DNA of 7,697 nucleotides, from assembly GCA_011048645.1 (NCBI GenBank), contig DSDR01000154.1, positions 1 through 7,697 on the forward strand. The letters run 5' to 3'. How positions within the stretch are numbered: position 1 is the stretch's first letter; each line of letters starts with the position of its first letter. Of this stretch, positions 1 to 4,790 are shown in pieces. The notes under the pieces are model-generated. The model saw only the letters and a list, made by a program, of their open reading frames with translations. It was not told where the DNA came from and searched no databases. This DNA is from Phycisphaerales bacterium. GTDB lineage: Bacteria > Planctomycetota > Phycisphaerae > Sedimentisphaerales > Anaerohalosphaeraceae. The translations under genes and the position numbers were made by a program.

Positions 1-1216
1 ACTGCGCCGCCCACATCTGGTGCTGGCCGACGCCGGTACAGATCACGGCGTTGCCCTGCGTTTGACGGTGCAGCTCTTCAATCACATACTGCGGCTTGAT
101 GACGTCGGCGCTGCGATCGTAACAGAACGGGTGTTTGGCCTTCCAGGAGGCGATCTGCTCGAACCAGTCTTTGCGCGGCCGATACTCCACCATGGTCATC
201 ATGGCTTCGAGCACCTCGCGGGCGTCGCCGACGACCGGAATATCCACATTCACGTTTTTGGATATACTGGCCGGATCCATGTCAATATGAATGATTTTGG
301 CGTGCGGCGCAAAGGTCTTTAGCGAACCGGTCACACGGTCATCGAACCGCGCCCCGACCGAAATCAGCAAGTCGCAATTCTGCACCGCATAATTGGCGTA
401 CGCCGAGCCGTGCATGCCCAGCATATCCAGCGATTCGGGCCGCGCCTGATCGTAGGCGCCCAGTCCCATTAGCGTCATCGTAACGGGGATATTGGCCTTT
501 TGGGCAAACTGCCGCAGGGCGTCGGACGCACCGGAGAGAATGACCCCGCCGCCGATATACAGCACCGGCTTTTTGGATTCATTGATGGCCCGGGCCGCGT
601 TGGCGATCTGACGGGAATGCCCCTGATAGCGCACTTTGTATCCCGGCAGCTCAATTTCGCTTTTGGGCGGAATCGGACATTGAGCAATCTGCATATTGAC
701 CGGCACATCCACCAAAACCGGCCCCGGACGTCCGGTTTGAGCAATATAAAACGCCTCGCGAATCGCCTGGGCCAGTTCGTTGGGATCTTTGACGATGACA
801 TTATGCTTGGTCACCGGACGGGTAATGCCGGTGGTATCGGCTTCCTGAAAGGCGTCGTTGCCGATCAGATCGGTCCGCACCTGCCCCGTGATGGCGACCA
901 GGGGCACCGAGTCCATCATCGCCGTGGCCAGTCCCGTCGTCAGATTGGTCGCGCCCGGGCCGGAGGTGGCCACCACCACGCCGACCTTGCCCGTCGCGCG
1001 GGCATATGCATCAGCCATATGGCAACCGCCCTGCTCATGACGGGGGATGATGAACTTGATCGGAGCGTCATACAGCTTATCAAAAAACGGCAGCACCACC
1101 CCGCCCAGATAGCCGAACATCACTTCGACCCCTTGCTCCAGAAGCATATCGACCATCACCTGGCTCCCGGGCTTATAGACGATGCCGTCTTGAGGGGTTG
1201 TTTTGGTTTTAATCAT
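1..1216 (-). CDS. ilvB: Acetolactate synthase large subunit, 5' part (runs off left edge)
   Basis: This is the ThDP-, FAD- and Mg-dependent enzyme that joins two pyruvates (or pyruvate and 2-oxobutyrate), the first committed step of valine, leucine and isoleucine synthesis in the cytoplasm. The minus strand stays open from ATG at 1216 to the edge, giving 405 residues of a usual 560-600. I read the N-terminal ThDP-binding domain with catalytic Glu61 in RHEQGGCHMADAYARATGK, then TSGPGATN (about 85-92), the FAD-domain stretch with GARFDDRVTG, and the start of the C-terminal ThDP domain, VGQHQMWAAQ, at the edge. The start is supported by GGAG at 1223-1226, six bases upstream. One oddity is Leu37 in FGYLGG, where the family normally has Pro (FGYPGG). 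The ThDP/Mg motif and the stop lie outside. The regulatory subunit gene ilvN often follows ilvB and could lie further left. The family call is secure. Confidence 0.97.
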   Translation of the reverse strand, partial: MIKTKTTPQDGIVYKPGSQVMVDMLLEQGVEVMFGYLGGVVLPFFDKLYDAPIKFIIPRHEQGGCHMADAYARATGKVGVVVATSGPGATNLTTGLATAMMDSVPLVAITGQVRTDLIGNDAFQEADTTGITRPVTKHNVIVKDPNELAQAIREAFYIAQTGRPGPVLVDVPVNMQIAQCPIPPKSEIELPGYKVRYQGHSRQIANAARAINESKKPVLYIGGGVILSGASDALRQFAQKANIPVTMTLMGLGAYDQARPESLDMLGMHGSAYANYAVQNCDLLISVGARFDDRVTGSLKTFAPHAKIIHIDMDPASISKNVNVDIPVVGDAREVLEAMMTMVEYRPRKDWFEQIASWKAKHPFCYDRSADVIKPQYVIEELHRQTQGNAVICTGVGQHQMWAAQ

Positions 1217-1250
1217 ATTGTTCTCCGTAAAAAAGGTAAACTGCAACAAT

Positions 1251-1263
1251 AATTCATATTATA
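1251..1263 (-). promoter_or_regulatory. Possible proximal -10 element for ilvB
   Basis: A perfect TATAAT lies on the minus strand at 1258-1263, about 42 bases before the ilvB start, and would initiate near 1251. No good -35 hexamer lies 16-18 bases upstream: TTGAAC is only 12 bases away. It may therefore be chance in an AT-rich stretch. If real, it would give a short-leader transcript that bypasses the long structured leader. Confidence 0.25.
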
Positions 1264-1299
1264 TGCAACACATTCGTTCAATCGCTATGAGCAAGGCAG

Positions 1300-1343
1300 G
1301 CGGCGCGGGGCGCCGCACAGGAAAGAGGCCGCACAAGCCGCAC
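1300..1343 (-). repeat. GC-rich hairpin and triple GTGCGGC repeat
   Basis: Positions 1300-1316 form a perfect inverted repeat, GCGGCGC-GGG-GCGCCGC. Overlapping it, the heptamer GCCGCAC (plus strand) occurs three times, at 1312-1318, 1328-1334 and 1337-1343. No U-run follows the hairpin in either direction, so it is not an intrinsic terminator. Its role in the ilvB leader is unknown. Confidence 0.6.
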
Positions 1344-1466
1344 AGCGGGCGCAGCAATTGTTCGGGAATGGGACACAGGAAACGCAAGAAATGCCCGTCT
1401 CCGATAAGGCGGATCCGGCGTGAGGAAACTAAAATGTCTCTATTCCTGATAAACATTTCGTTATTC

Positions 1467-1611
1467 CAGTGTCTGCGGGGTTATAAGCGTTGACCGACCG
1501 ACCCGCTTGCTCGCTCCGAGCGAACAAACTGATCCGGACGGGTTCAATTGCCCGACCGCAGAACCAAAACCACACTCTTGACTTGTCGTGTTTCAGGTCA
1601 AACAGACACCG
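1467..1611 (-). ncRNA. Candidate structured RNA element in the ilvB leader
   Basis: On the minus strand CGGTGTCTGT (1611-1602) can pair with GCAGACACTG (1476-1467), ten pairs including two G-U. This encloses four local hairpins: TTGAC/GTCAA (1601-1578); CGGTCGGG/CCCGTCCG with one U-U mismatch and an 8-base loop (1558-1535); a 21-base near-perfect palindrome built on GCTCGGAGCGAGC (1527-1507); and AAGCG/CGCTT around a GGTC tandem (1508-1485, sharing two bases with the previous hairpin). I do not recognise it as a known riboswitch class. The closing helix could be chance, because a 7-base exact match within 150 bases is not rare. Confidence 0.3.
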
Positions 1612-1644
1612 CTGTTTCAGCATCTATTTGAAGATAATTAATTA

Positions 1645-1673
1645 AGTTTACCATTATCGACATCGATTGTCAA
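1645..1673 (-). promoter_or_regulatory. Sigma70-type promoter for ilvB
   Basis: On the minus strand a perfect -35 TTGACA (1673-1668) is followed after 17 bases by TAAACT (1650-1645, four of six matches). This predicts a start near 1638. A near-palindrome GACAATCGATGTC overlaps the -35 and could be an operator. A-tracts lie directly upstream. Confidence 0.6.
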
Positions 1674-1676
1674 ACG

Positions 1677-1706
1677 TTTTTCGCATTTTTTTGGCGTATT
1701 TTTTTT
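1677..1706 (-). promoter_or_regulatory. Phased A-tracts upstream of the ilvB promoter (UP-element-like)
   Basis: Three A-runs on the minus strand, of 8, 7 and 5 bases (plus-strand T-runs at 1699-1706, 1686-1692 and 1677-1681), have centres about 13 and 10 bases apart. They end four bases before the -35. This is the arrangement expected for an RNA polymerase alpha-subunit contact or an intrinsic bend. Confidence 0.45.
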
Positions 1707-1731
1707 GCCCTGCCAAAACCCAACTTTCAGG

Positions 1732-1789
1732 TTACATCCGTTCTAAAACTAATACAATAATCCTATTGACCTTATTTTTTACATCCGTT
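1732..1789 (+). repeat. Direct repeat TTACATCCGTT, two copies
   Basis: The 11-base word TTACATCCGTT occurs at 1732-1742 and again at 1779-1789, offset 47 bases. The second copy runs through the spacer into the first base of the proposed -10 of the rightward promoter. It could be a pair of regulator sites for the DUF1080 gene; no regulator is identified. Confidence 0.5.
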
Positions 1790-1794
1790 ACGCT
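1766..1794 (+). promoter_or_regulatory. Possible promoter for the DUF1080 gene
   Basis: TTGACC (1766-1771, five of six) is followed after 17 bases by TACGCT (1789-1794, only three of six). Initiation near 1801 would give a leader of about 127 bases. The weak -10 suggests low activity or need for an activator; the direct repeats around it fit that idea. Confidence 0.35.
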
Positions 1795-1927
1795 AAGTCT
1801 GCAATAGTTGCGAGGTGCACGTTTGTTGCGCATTTTTGCTCACATTGGGGATTGTGGTTATCCGCAGCAGATAAAGGGTCCACGGCGTGTTGGCCTGTGA
1901 ACATTTATTATATCGGGAGTAACGAGC

Positions 1928-3040
1928 ATGAGAACGTTGTCATTTCTTCTGGTCCTGTGCGGTATGGTACTTGGTTCGGCAAACGCGGCCATTGTCGATA
2001 TCACACATCCTGACGACCCTGTTTTCGGCCTACCGGAAGATCGCTGGCCGTCAGGTGAGTCTCCCCGGCATGCGATTGACAAGAATGCAGACACCAAATA
2101 TCTGAACTTCAGAGACGGCCAGACGGCCGGAATTGTTATTTCTCCGCAACTGGGAACCGGCTCCGACAAGCCGACACTGGTGTGCGGGATTGCGGTAACA
2201 ACCGGCAATGATGCGCCCGACCGAGACCCTTACAGCTTTGAGTTGTACGGCTCCAACGGGACCGCCGAAGACGGCCCATGGACGCTGATTGCCTCCGGCC
2301 CGTTTATTGATTTTATACGCAGCGAGTGGCCGCGAAAAACAAGCAACGAAACACCGATCTTTTTCCGCAATCAAACGGAGTATTTACACTATCGCGTTAT
2401 GTTTCCGGTATTGGCCGGTGACGGAATTTTTCAAATTGCCGAGATTCAATTGCTGTCGCCTCAGCAGATCGACGGGTGGTACAATCTTTTTGACGGAAAG
2501 ACGCTTCAAGGCTGGACGGCCAGCGAGAATAAAGACACCTTCAGTGTTGTTGACGGTATGATTAAAGCCAAAGGGCCGCGCAGTCATCTGTTTTATACCG
2601 GGCCGGTGATGGGAGCCAACTTCAAAAACTTTGAGCTGAAGGTGGATGTTTTGACCAAACCCAGAGCCAACTCGGGCATTTACTTCCACACCCAATACCA
2701 GGAAACCGGCTGGCCGGACAAGGGGTATGAAGTGCAGGTCAACAACAGTCACAGCGACTGGCGGCGCACCGCGGGGTTATATGCGGTTGACGATGTGCGC
2801 CAGGCGCCGGCAAATGACAATGAGTGGTTTAATATGCATATCATCGTTCGCGACAAACACATTATCGTCAAGGTTGACGGTGAAGTCGTTGTGGATTACA
2901 CCGAGCCGGAGGGCATCAGCCAGACCGGTTACCCCAACATGCCCGGCCGTAAAATATCCAGCGGCACGTTTGCCATCCAGGGACACGATCCCGGCAGCGA
3001 GATGTATTTTAAAAACATTTATGTCAAGCCGCTGCCATAG
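1928..3040 (+). CDS. Secreted discoidin-like + DUF1080 (3-keto-disaccharide hydrolase family) protein
   Basis: 370 residues. Residues 1-20 are a signal peptide (hydrophobic FLLVLCGMVLG, then SANA|A), so the protein is exported. Residues about 22-178 look like a carbohydrate-binding F5/8 type C (discoidin) module: HAIDKNADTKYLNF at 48-61 and the closing QIAEIQLLS are typical. Residues 183-369 are a DUF1080 / LamG-like beta-sandwich (Pfam PF06439), with LFDGKTLQGW, NSGIYFHT, KGYEVQVNN and SSGTFAIQGHDPGS. Members of this family are annotated as 3-keto-disaccharide hydrolases and are abundant in Planctomycetota. The substrate of this one cannot be told from sequence. The start is fixed by GGGAG at 1915-1919, eight bases upstream, and by the signal peptide. 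It stands alone: it is divergent from ilvB and closed by a terminator. Sugar binding or hydrolysis outside the cytoplasm is inference. Confidence 0.9.
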   Translation: MRTLSFLLVLCGMVLGSANAAIVDITHPDDPVFGLPEDRWPSGESPRHAIDKNADTKYLNFRDGQTAGIVISPQLGTGSDKPTLVCGIAVTTGNDAPDRDPYSFELYGSNGTAEDGPWTLIASGPFIDFIRSEWPRKTSNETPIFFRNQTEYLHYRVMFPVLAGDGIFQIAEIQLLSPQQIDGWYNLFDGKTLQGWTASENKDTFSVVDGMIKAKGPRSHLFYTGPVMGANFKNFELKVDVLTKPRANSGIYFHTQYQETGWPDKGYEVQVNNSHSDWRRTAGLYAVDDVRQAPANDNEWFNMHIIVRDKHIIVKVDGEVVVDYTEPEGISQTGYPNMPGRKISSGTFAIQGHDPGSEMYFKNIYVKPLP

Positions 3041-3123
3041 CCAAAGGGGCGATCAGACGACCCCGTAAACACTTGAATACGGTGATACAAAGGCGCAGCT
3101 TCGGCCGGGCCCTTGCTGGAGTA

Positions 3124-3137
3124 TGCGGTTCGCCGCA
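3124..3137 (+). other. Short hairpin with TTCG loop
   Basis: TGCGG-TTCG-CCGCA is a perfect 5-bp stem in the 3' untranslated stretch after the DUF1080 gene. No T-run follows, so it is not a terminator by itself; it may protect the 3' end of the transcript. Confidence 0.4.
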
Positions 3138-3174
3138 ATTCAGTTGAGATCAGGAAAGACCAATCTCTGGAGTC

Positions 3175-3207
3175 ATGCCGGTACATGGGTATCGGCATTT
3201 TCTATTT
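3175..3207 (+). terminator. Rho-independent terminator after the DUF1080 gene
   Basis: ATGCCGGTA (3175-3183) pairs with TATCGGCAT (3190-3198) in a 9-bp stem with one G-U pair and a 6-base loop, CATGGG. TTTCTATTT follows directly. It lies 135 bases past the stop codon and ahead of the next promoter, so it separates the two transcription units. Confidence 0.75.
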
Positions 3208-3236
3208 GCATCGGGCGTATCTCTGTAATTTGAATG

Positions 3237-3246
3237 TGCACGTGCA
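3237..3246. promoter_or_regulatory. Perfect palindrome, possible operator
   Basis: TGCACGTGCA is a perfect 10-base palindrome ending 12 bases before the -35 of the zinc-ribbon/lemA promoter, a usual place for an activator site. A 10-base palindrome can also arise by chance. Confidence 0.3.
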
Positions 3247-3258
3247 AAAGGGTTTTTC

Positions 3259-3287
3259 TTGACAGGACAGATCGGCGCCAATAAAAT
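3259..3287 (+). promoter_or_regulatory. Strong sigma70-type promoter of the zinc-ribbon-lemA-htpX cluster
   Basis: A perfect TTGACA (3259-3264) is followed after exactly 17 bases by TAAAAT (3282-3287, five of six). A start near 3294 gives a short leader of about 26 bases before the first gene. This is the best promoter in the window and probably drives all four genes to 5996. Confidence 0.8.
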
Positions 3288-3319
3288 GATATTCTGGTTT
3301 AATTTTAAGGAATTCCGCT

Positions 3320-3709
3320 ATGGATTGCCCTGTTTGCCGAACGCCGATGATCGTCTTCGAGCTGGATGAGGTTGAAACGGATTATTGCACGGAGTGTCAA
3401 GGGATTTGGCTGGACGCCGGAGAACTTGAGATTCTATTGGACGATGCCGAGCGGACACGGCGTTTGCTGTGCTCCTTTCAGCCGACGGATACCGATGAAA
3501 CGCTGCGGCCGTGTCCTATCTGTCGAAAATCGATGCAGAAAGTGCTCATCGGACACGGCGAAAAGACCGTGCTGACCGATCGTTGCACCAAATCACACGG
3601 CTTGTGGTTTGACCGAGGCGAATTGATCGACGTGCTTGAACAGGGATCGTTTGACCCGGAAGGCAAGGTGGCCAATCTGTTGCGCGAAATGTACCCGCCG
3701 GAAGATTGA
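3320..3709 (+). CDS. Tandem TFIIB-type zinc-ribbon protein
   Basis: 129 residues, two copies of the small zf-TFIIB module. Module 1 has Cys3, Cys6, Cys23, Cys26 and the signature GIWLDAGEL (28-36). Module 2 has Cys65, Cys68, Cys89 and GLWFDRGEL (94-102); the expected fourth Cys is Ser92, with His93 beside it as a possible ligand. There is no signal peptide or membrane segment, so it is probably cytoplasmic. AAGGAA at 3307-3312 sits seven bases before the ATG. It is first in the cluster with lemA and htpX, 93 bases before lemA. Proteins of this type are common and mostly uncharacterised. Zinc binding is well supported; DNA or RNA binding, or a role in the LemA/HtpX module, is inference. Confidence 0.88.
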   Translation: MDCPVCRTPMIVFELDEVETDYCTECQGIWLDAGELEILLDDAERTRRLLCSFQPTDTDETLRPCPICRKSMQKVLIGHGEKTVLTDRCTKSHGLWFDRGELIDVLEQGSFDPEGKVANLLREMYPPED

Positions 3710-3724
3710 ATTTCCGAAACGCCA

Positions 3725-3747
3725 GTGCAACAGAATGCACCGTTTTT
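3725..3747 (+). terminator. Weak terminator/attenuator-like hairpin before lemA
   Basis: GTGCA (3725-3729) and TGCAC (3736-3740) form a 5-bp stem with a 6-base loop, followed by CG and TTTTT. The stem is short, so at most partial termination is expected. It could lower lemA and htpX expression relative to the zinc-ribbon gene. Confidence 0.3.
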
Positions 3748-3802
3748 CATCTGTAAAGCATAAGCCGAAACCCAAATGTTCACTTTTTCAGGAGCTGAAG
3801 AA

Positions 3803-4357
3803 ATGATAGGCATAATTACCGCACTGATTGTTCTTGTTCTTTTGGTGGTGTTGTTTGTCGGTATTTATAACGCTCTTGTCCGGCTGCGCAATCAGGTGGA
3901 CAACGCCTGGTCGCAGATCGACGTCCAGCTCAAACGGCGGCACGATTTGATTCCCAATCTGGTCGAAACCGCCAAAGGCTATATGACACACGAACGGGAG
4001 ACGTTTGAGAAAATCACCGAGGCCCGCAGCAAAGCCATGGGGGCGCACAGCGTGGCCGAGGCATCCAAGGCCGAGGGACAACTGACCGAGGCGCTGAGCA
4101 AGTTTATGCTGGTCGTGGAAAACTATCCCGACCTGAAGGCCAATCAGAATTTCCTGTCGCTGCAGGAAACCCTGACCAGCACTGAAAACAAAATCGCCTT
4201 CGCACGCCAGGGCTACAACGACCAGGTACTGTTCTATAACAATAAAATCCAGATGTTCCCGTCGAACCTTGTTGCCGGGATGTTCAATTTCACCAAACGC
4301 GATTACTTTGAAATCGAAAACGAAGCCGAACGCTCTGTCCCGCAGGTTAAATTTTAG
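3803..4357 (+). CDS. lemA: LemA family membrane protein
   Basis: 184 residues from the chosen start, the usual LemA length. Residues 1-21 are one membrane segment (IGIITALIVLVLLVVLFVGI). A long helical domain follows with the family signatures LRNQVDNAWSQIDVQLKRR and DLIPNLVETAKGYM. Further on come ENYPDLKANQNFLSLQETL and ENKIAFARQGYND, and near the end YNNKIQMFPSNLVA. An in-frame ATG at 3776 would add nine residues, but AGGAG at 3790-3794 lies eight bases before ATG 3803 and that start gives the normal N-terminus. LemA proteins are anchored with a coiled helical domain outside or at the membrane. Their biochemical role is poorly known, but they recur beside HtpX-type M48 proteases, as here. 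The stop codon lies inside the left heptad repeat of the following cassette. Confidence 0.95.
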   Translation: MIGIITALIVLVLLVVLFVGIYNALVRLRNQVDNAWSQIDVQLKRRHDLIPNLVETAKGYMTHERETFEKITEARSKAMGAHSVAEASKAEGQLTEALSKFMLVVENYPDLKANQNFLSLQETLTSTENKIAFARQGYNDQVLFYNNKIQMFPSNLVAGMFNFTKRDYFEIENEAERSVPQVKF

Positions 4358-4385
4358 TTTTTAGTTCTTAGTTTTTAGTTTTTGT
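4352..4385 (+). repeat. Left heptad repeat, AGTTTTT type
   Basis: TTTTAG, TTTTTAG, TTCTTAG, TTTTTAG and TTTTTGT follow one another in a seven-base register, starting in the last codon of lemA. Compared with the reverse complement of 4755-4788 it matches at 25 of 34 positions without gaps, so the two form an imperfect inverted repeat around the four-helix-bundle gene. Confidence 0.8.
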
Positions 4386-4399
4386 GCTGAGTCGGATAA

Positions 4400-4780
4400 A
4401 TGACTGTACAGGCAGGGCATACGGTGCGTGAAAAAAGTTATCATTTTGCAGTTCGCATTGTGAAACTCAGCTTATGGTTAAAAGACAAACAGCATTATGA
4501 ACTTTCAGGACAATTGATCCGTTCGGGAACCGGCATCGGCGCGAATGTCGAAGAGGCTGCCGCCAGCCACAGTCGAAAAGAATTTTTTTACAAAATGGCA
4601 ATCGCGTCAAAGGAGGCCAGAGAAACGCATTATTGGATAAGATTGTTAAGGGATTGTGATATTCTGACCGACAAACAGTCAACCTCCCTGCTTAATGAAT
4701 GCAACGAATTGATAAAAATGTTGACCAGTATCGTAAAAACAGGCAATACAACAACTCAAAACTCAAAACTCAAGACTTAA
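4400..4780 (+). CDS. Four-helix-bundle protein (S23 / 23S rRNA intervening-sequence family)
   Basis: 126 residues, almost all helical, with the family pattern KSYHFAVRIVKLSLWL (13-28), LIRSGTGIGANVEEA (39-53), EFFYKMAIASKEARETHYWIRLL (about 61-83) and ECNELIKMLTSIVKT near the end. Known relatives are small pentameric four-helix-bundle proteins, some encoded in 23S rRNA intervening sequences; related Avd proteins work with retroelement reverse transcriptases. No reverse transcriptase is visible here and the function is unknown. The only reasonable start is ATG 4400; its Shine-Dalgarno is poor. The last nine or so codons (TTQNSKLKT) are read from the right heptad repeat, so the tail is repeat-derived. 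AT-rich codons such as TTA and AGA contrast with the CTG-rich neighbours. Confidence 0.92.
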   Translation: MTVQAGHTVREKSYHFAVRIVKLSLWLKDKQHYELSGQLIRSGTGIGANVEEAAASHSRKEFFYKMAIASKEARETHYWIRLLRDCDILTDKQSTSLLNECNELIKMLTSIVKTGNTTTQNSKLKT

Positions 4781-4788
4781 AACTAATA
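4755..4788 (+). repeat. Right heptad repeat, ACTCAAA type
   Basis: From 4754 the heptads are ACTCAAA, ACTCAAA, ACTCAAG, ACTTAAA and ACTAATA. They are complementary in register to the left tract at 4352-4385. The tract encodes the C-terminus of the four-helix-bundle protein and ends two bases before the htpX ATG, where a ribosome-binding site would be expected. Confidence 0.8.
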
Positions 4789-4790
4789 CT

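Larger units (their letters stand above)
1217..1638 (-). promoter_or_regulatory. Long 5' leader of ilvB
   Basis: From the predicted start point near 1638 to the ilvB ATG there are about 420 transcribed bases with no recognised gene. The leader holds a hairpin cluster (1467-1611) and an AT-rich stem AAATGT/ACATTT (1432-1437 with 1453-1458). It also has three GTGCGGC copies, a GC-rich hairpin (1300-1316) and a possible 65-codon ORF (1456 to 1259). Long leaders before branched-chain amino-acid genes are often attenuators or riboswitches. I recognise no T-box, no Ile/Leu/Val-run leader peptide and no terminator with a U-tract here, so the mechanism is unknown. Confidence 0.45.
4352..4788 (+). mobile_element. 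Candidate S23/four-helix-bundle cassette bounded by inverted heptad repeats
   Basis: A 437-base unit made of one small gene between complementary heptanucleotide tracts, placed between lemA and htpX, which are normally neighbours. Its composition differs from its surroundings: 22 of 60 bases are G+C at 4621-4680, against 41 of 60 in htpX at 5161-5220. The boundaries coincide with the lemA stop and lie two bases before the htpX start. Relatives of this protein were first described inside intervening sequences of 23S rRNA genes, which end in inverted repeats. There is no transposase and no clear target-site duplication, so movement is inference. Confidence 0.4.

Noticed and set aside
500..1252. 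250-codon plus-strand open frame
   Set aside because: Antisense to ilvB, whose frame has continuous, clear acetolactate synthase homology. The His/Arg-rich translation has no family features.
1300..1316. GC-rich hairpin as an intrinsic terminator/attenuator
   Set aside because: No U-run follows on either strand.
1429..1623. 64-codon minus-strand frame in the ilvB leader
   Set aside because: It overlaps the hairpin cluster, has no convincing ribosome-binding site and no recognisable protein features.
3046..3064. GGGG...CCCC hairpin just after the DUF1080 stop as terminator
   Set aside because: The stem is interrupted and GTAAACAC follows instead of a T-run; the structure at 3175-3207 is much better.
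4352..4788. Classical insertion sequence or diversity-generating retroelement
   Set aside because: No transposase, no reverse transcriptase and no template/variable repeat pair in the window; only the S23-type gene and the heptad tracts are present.
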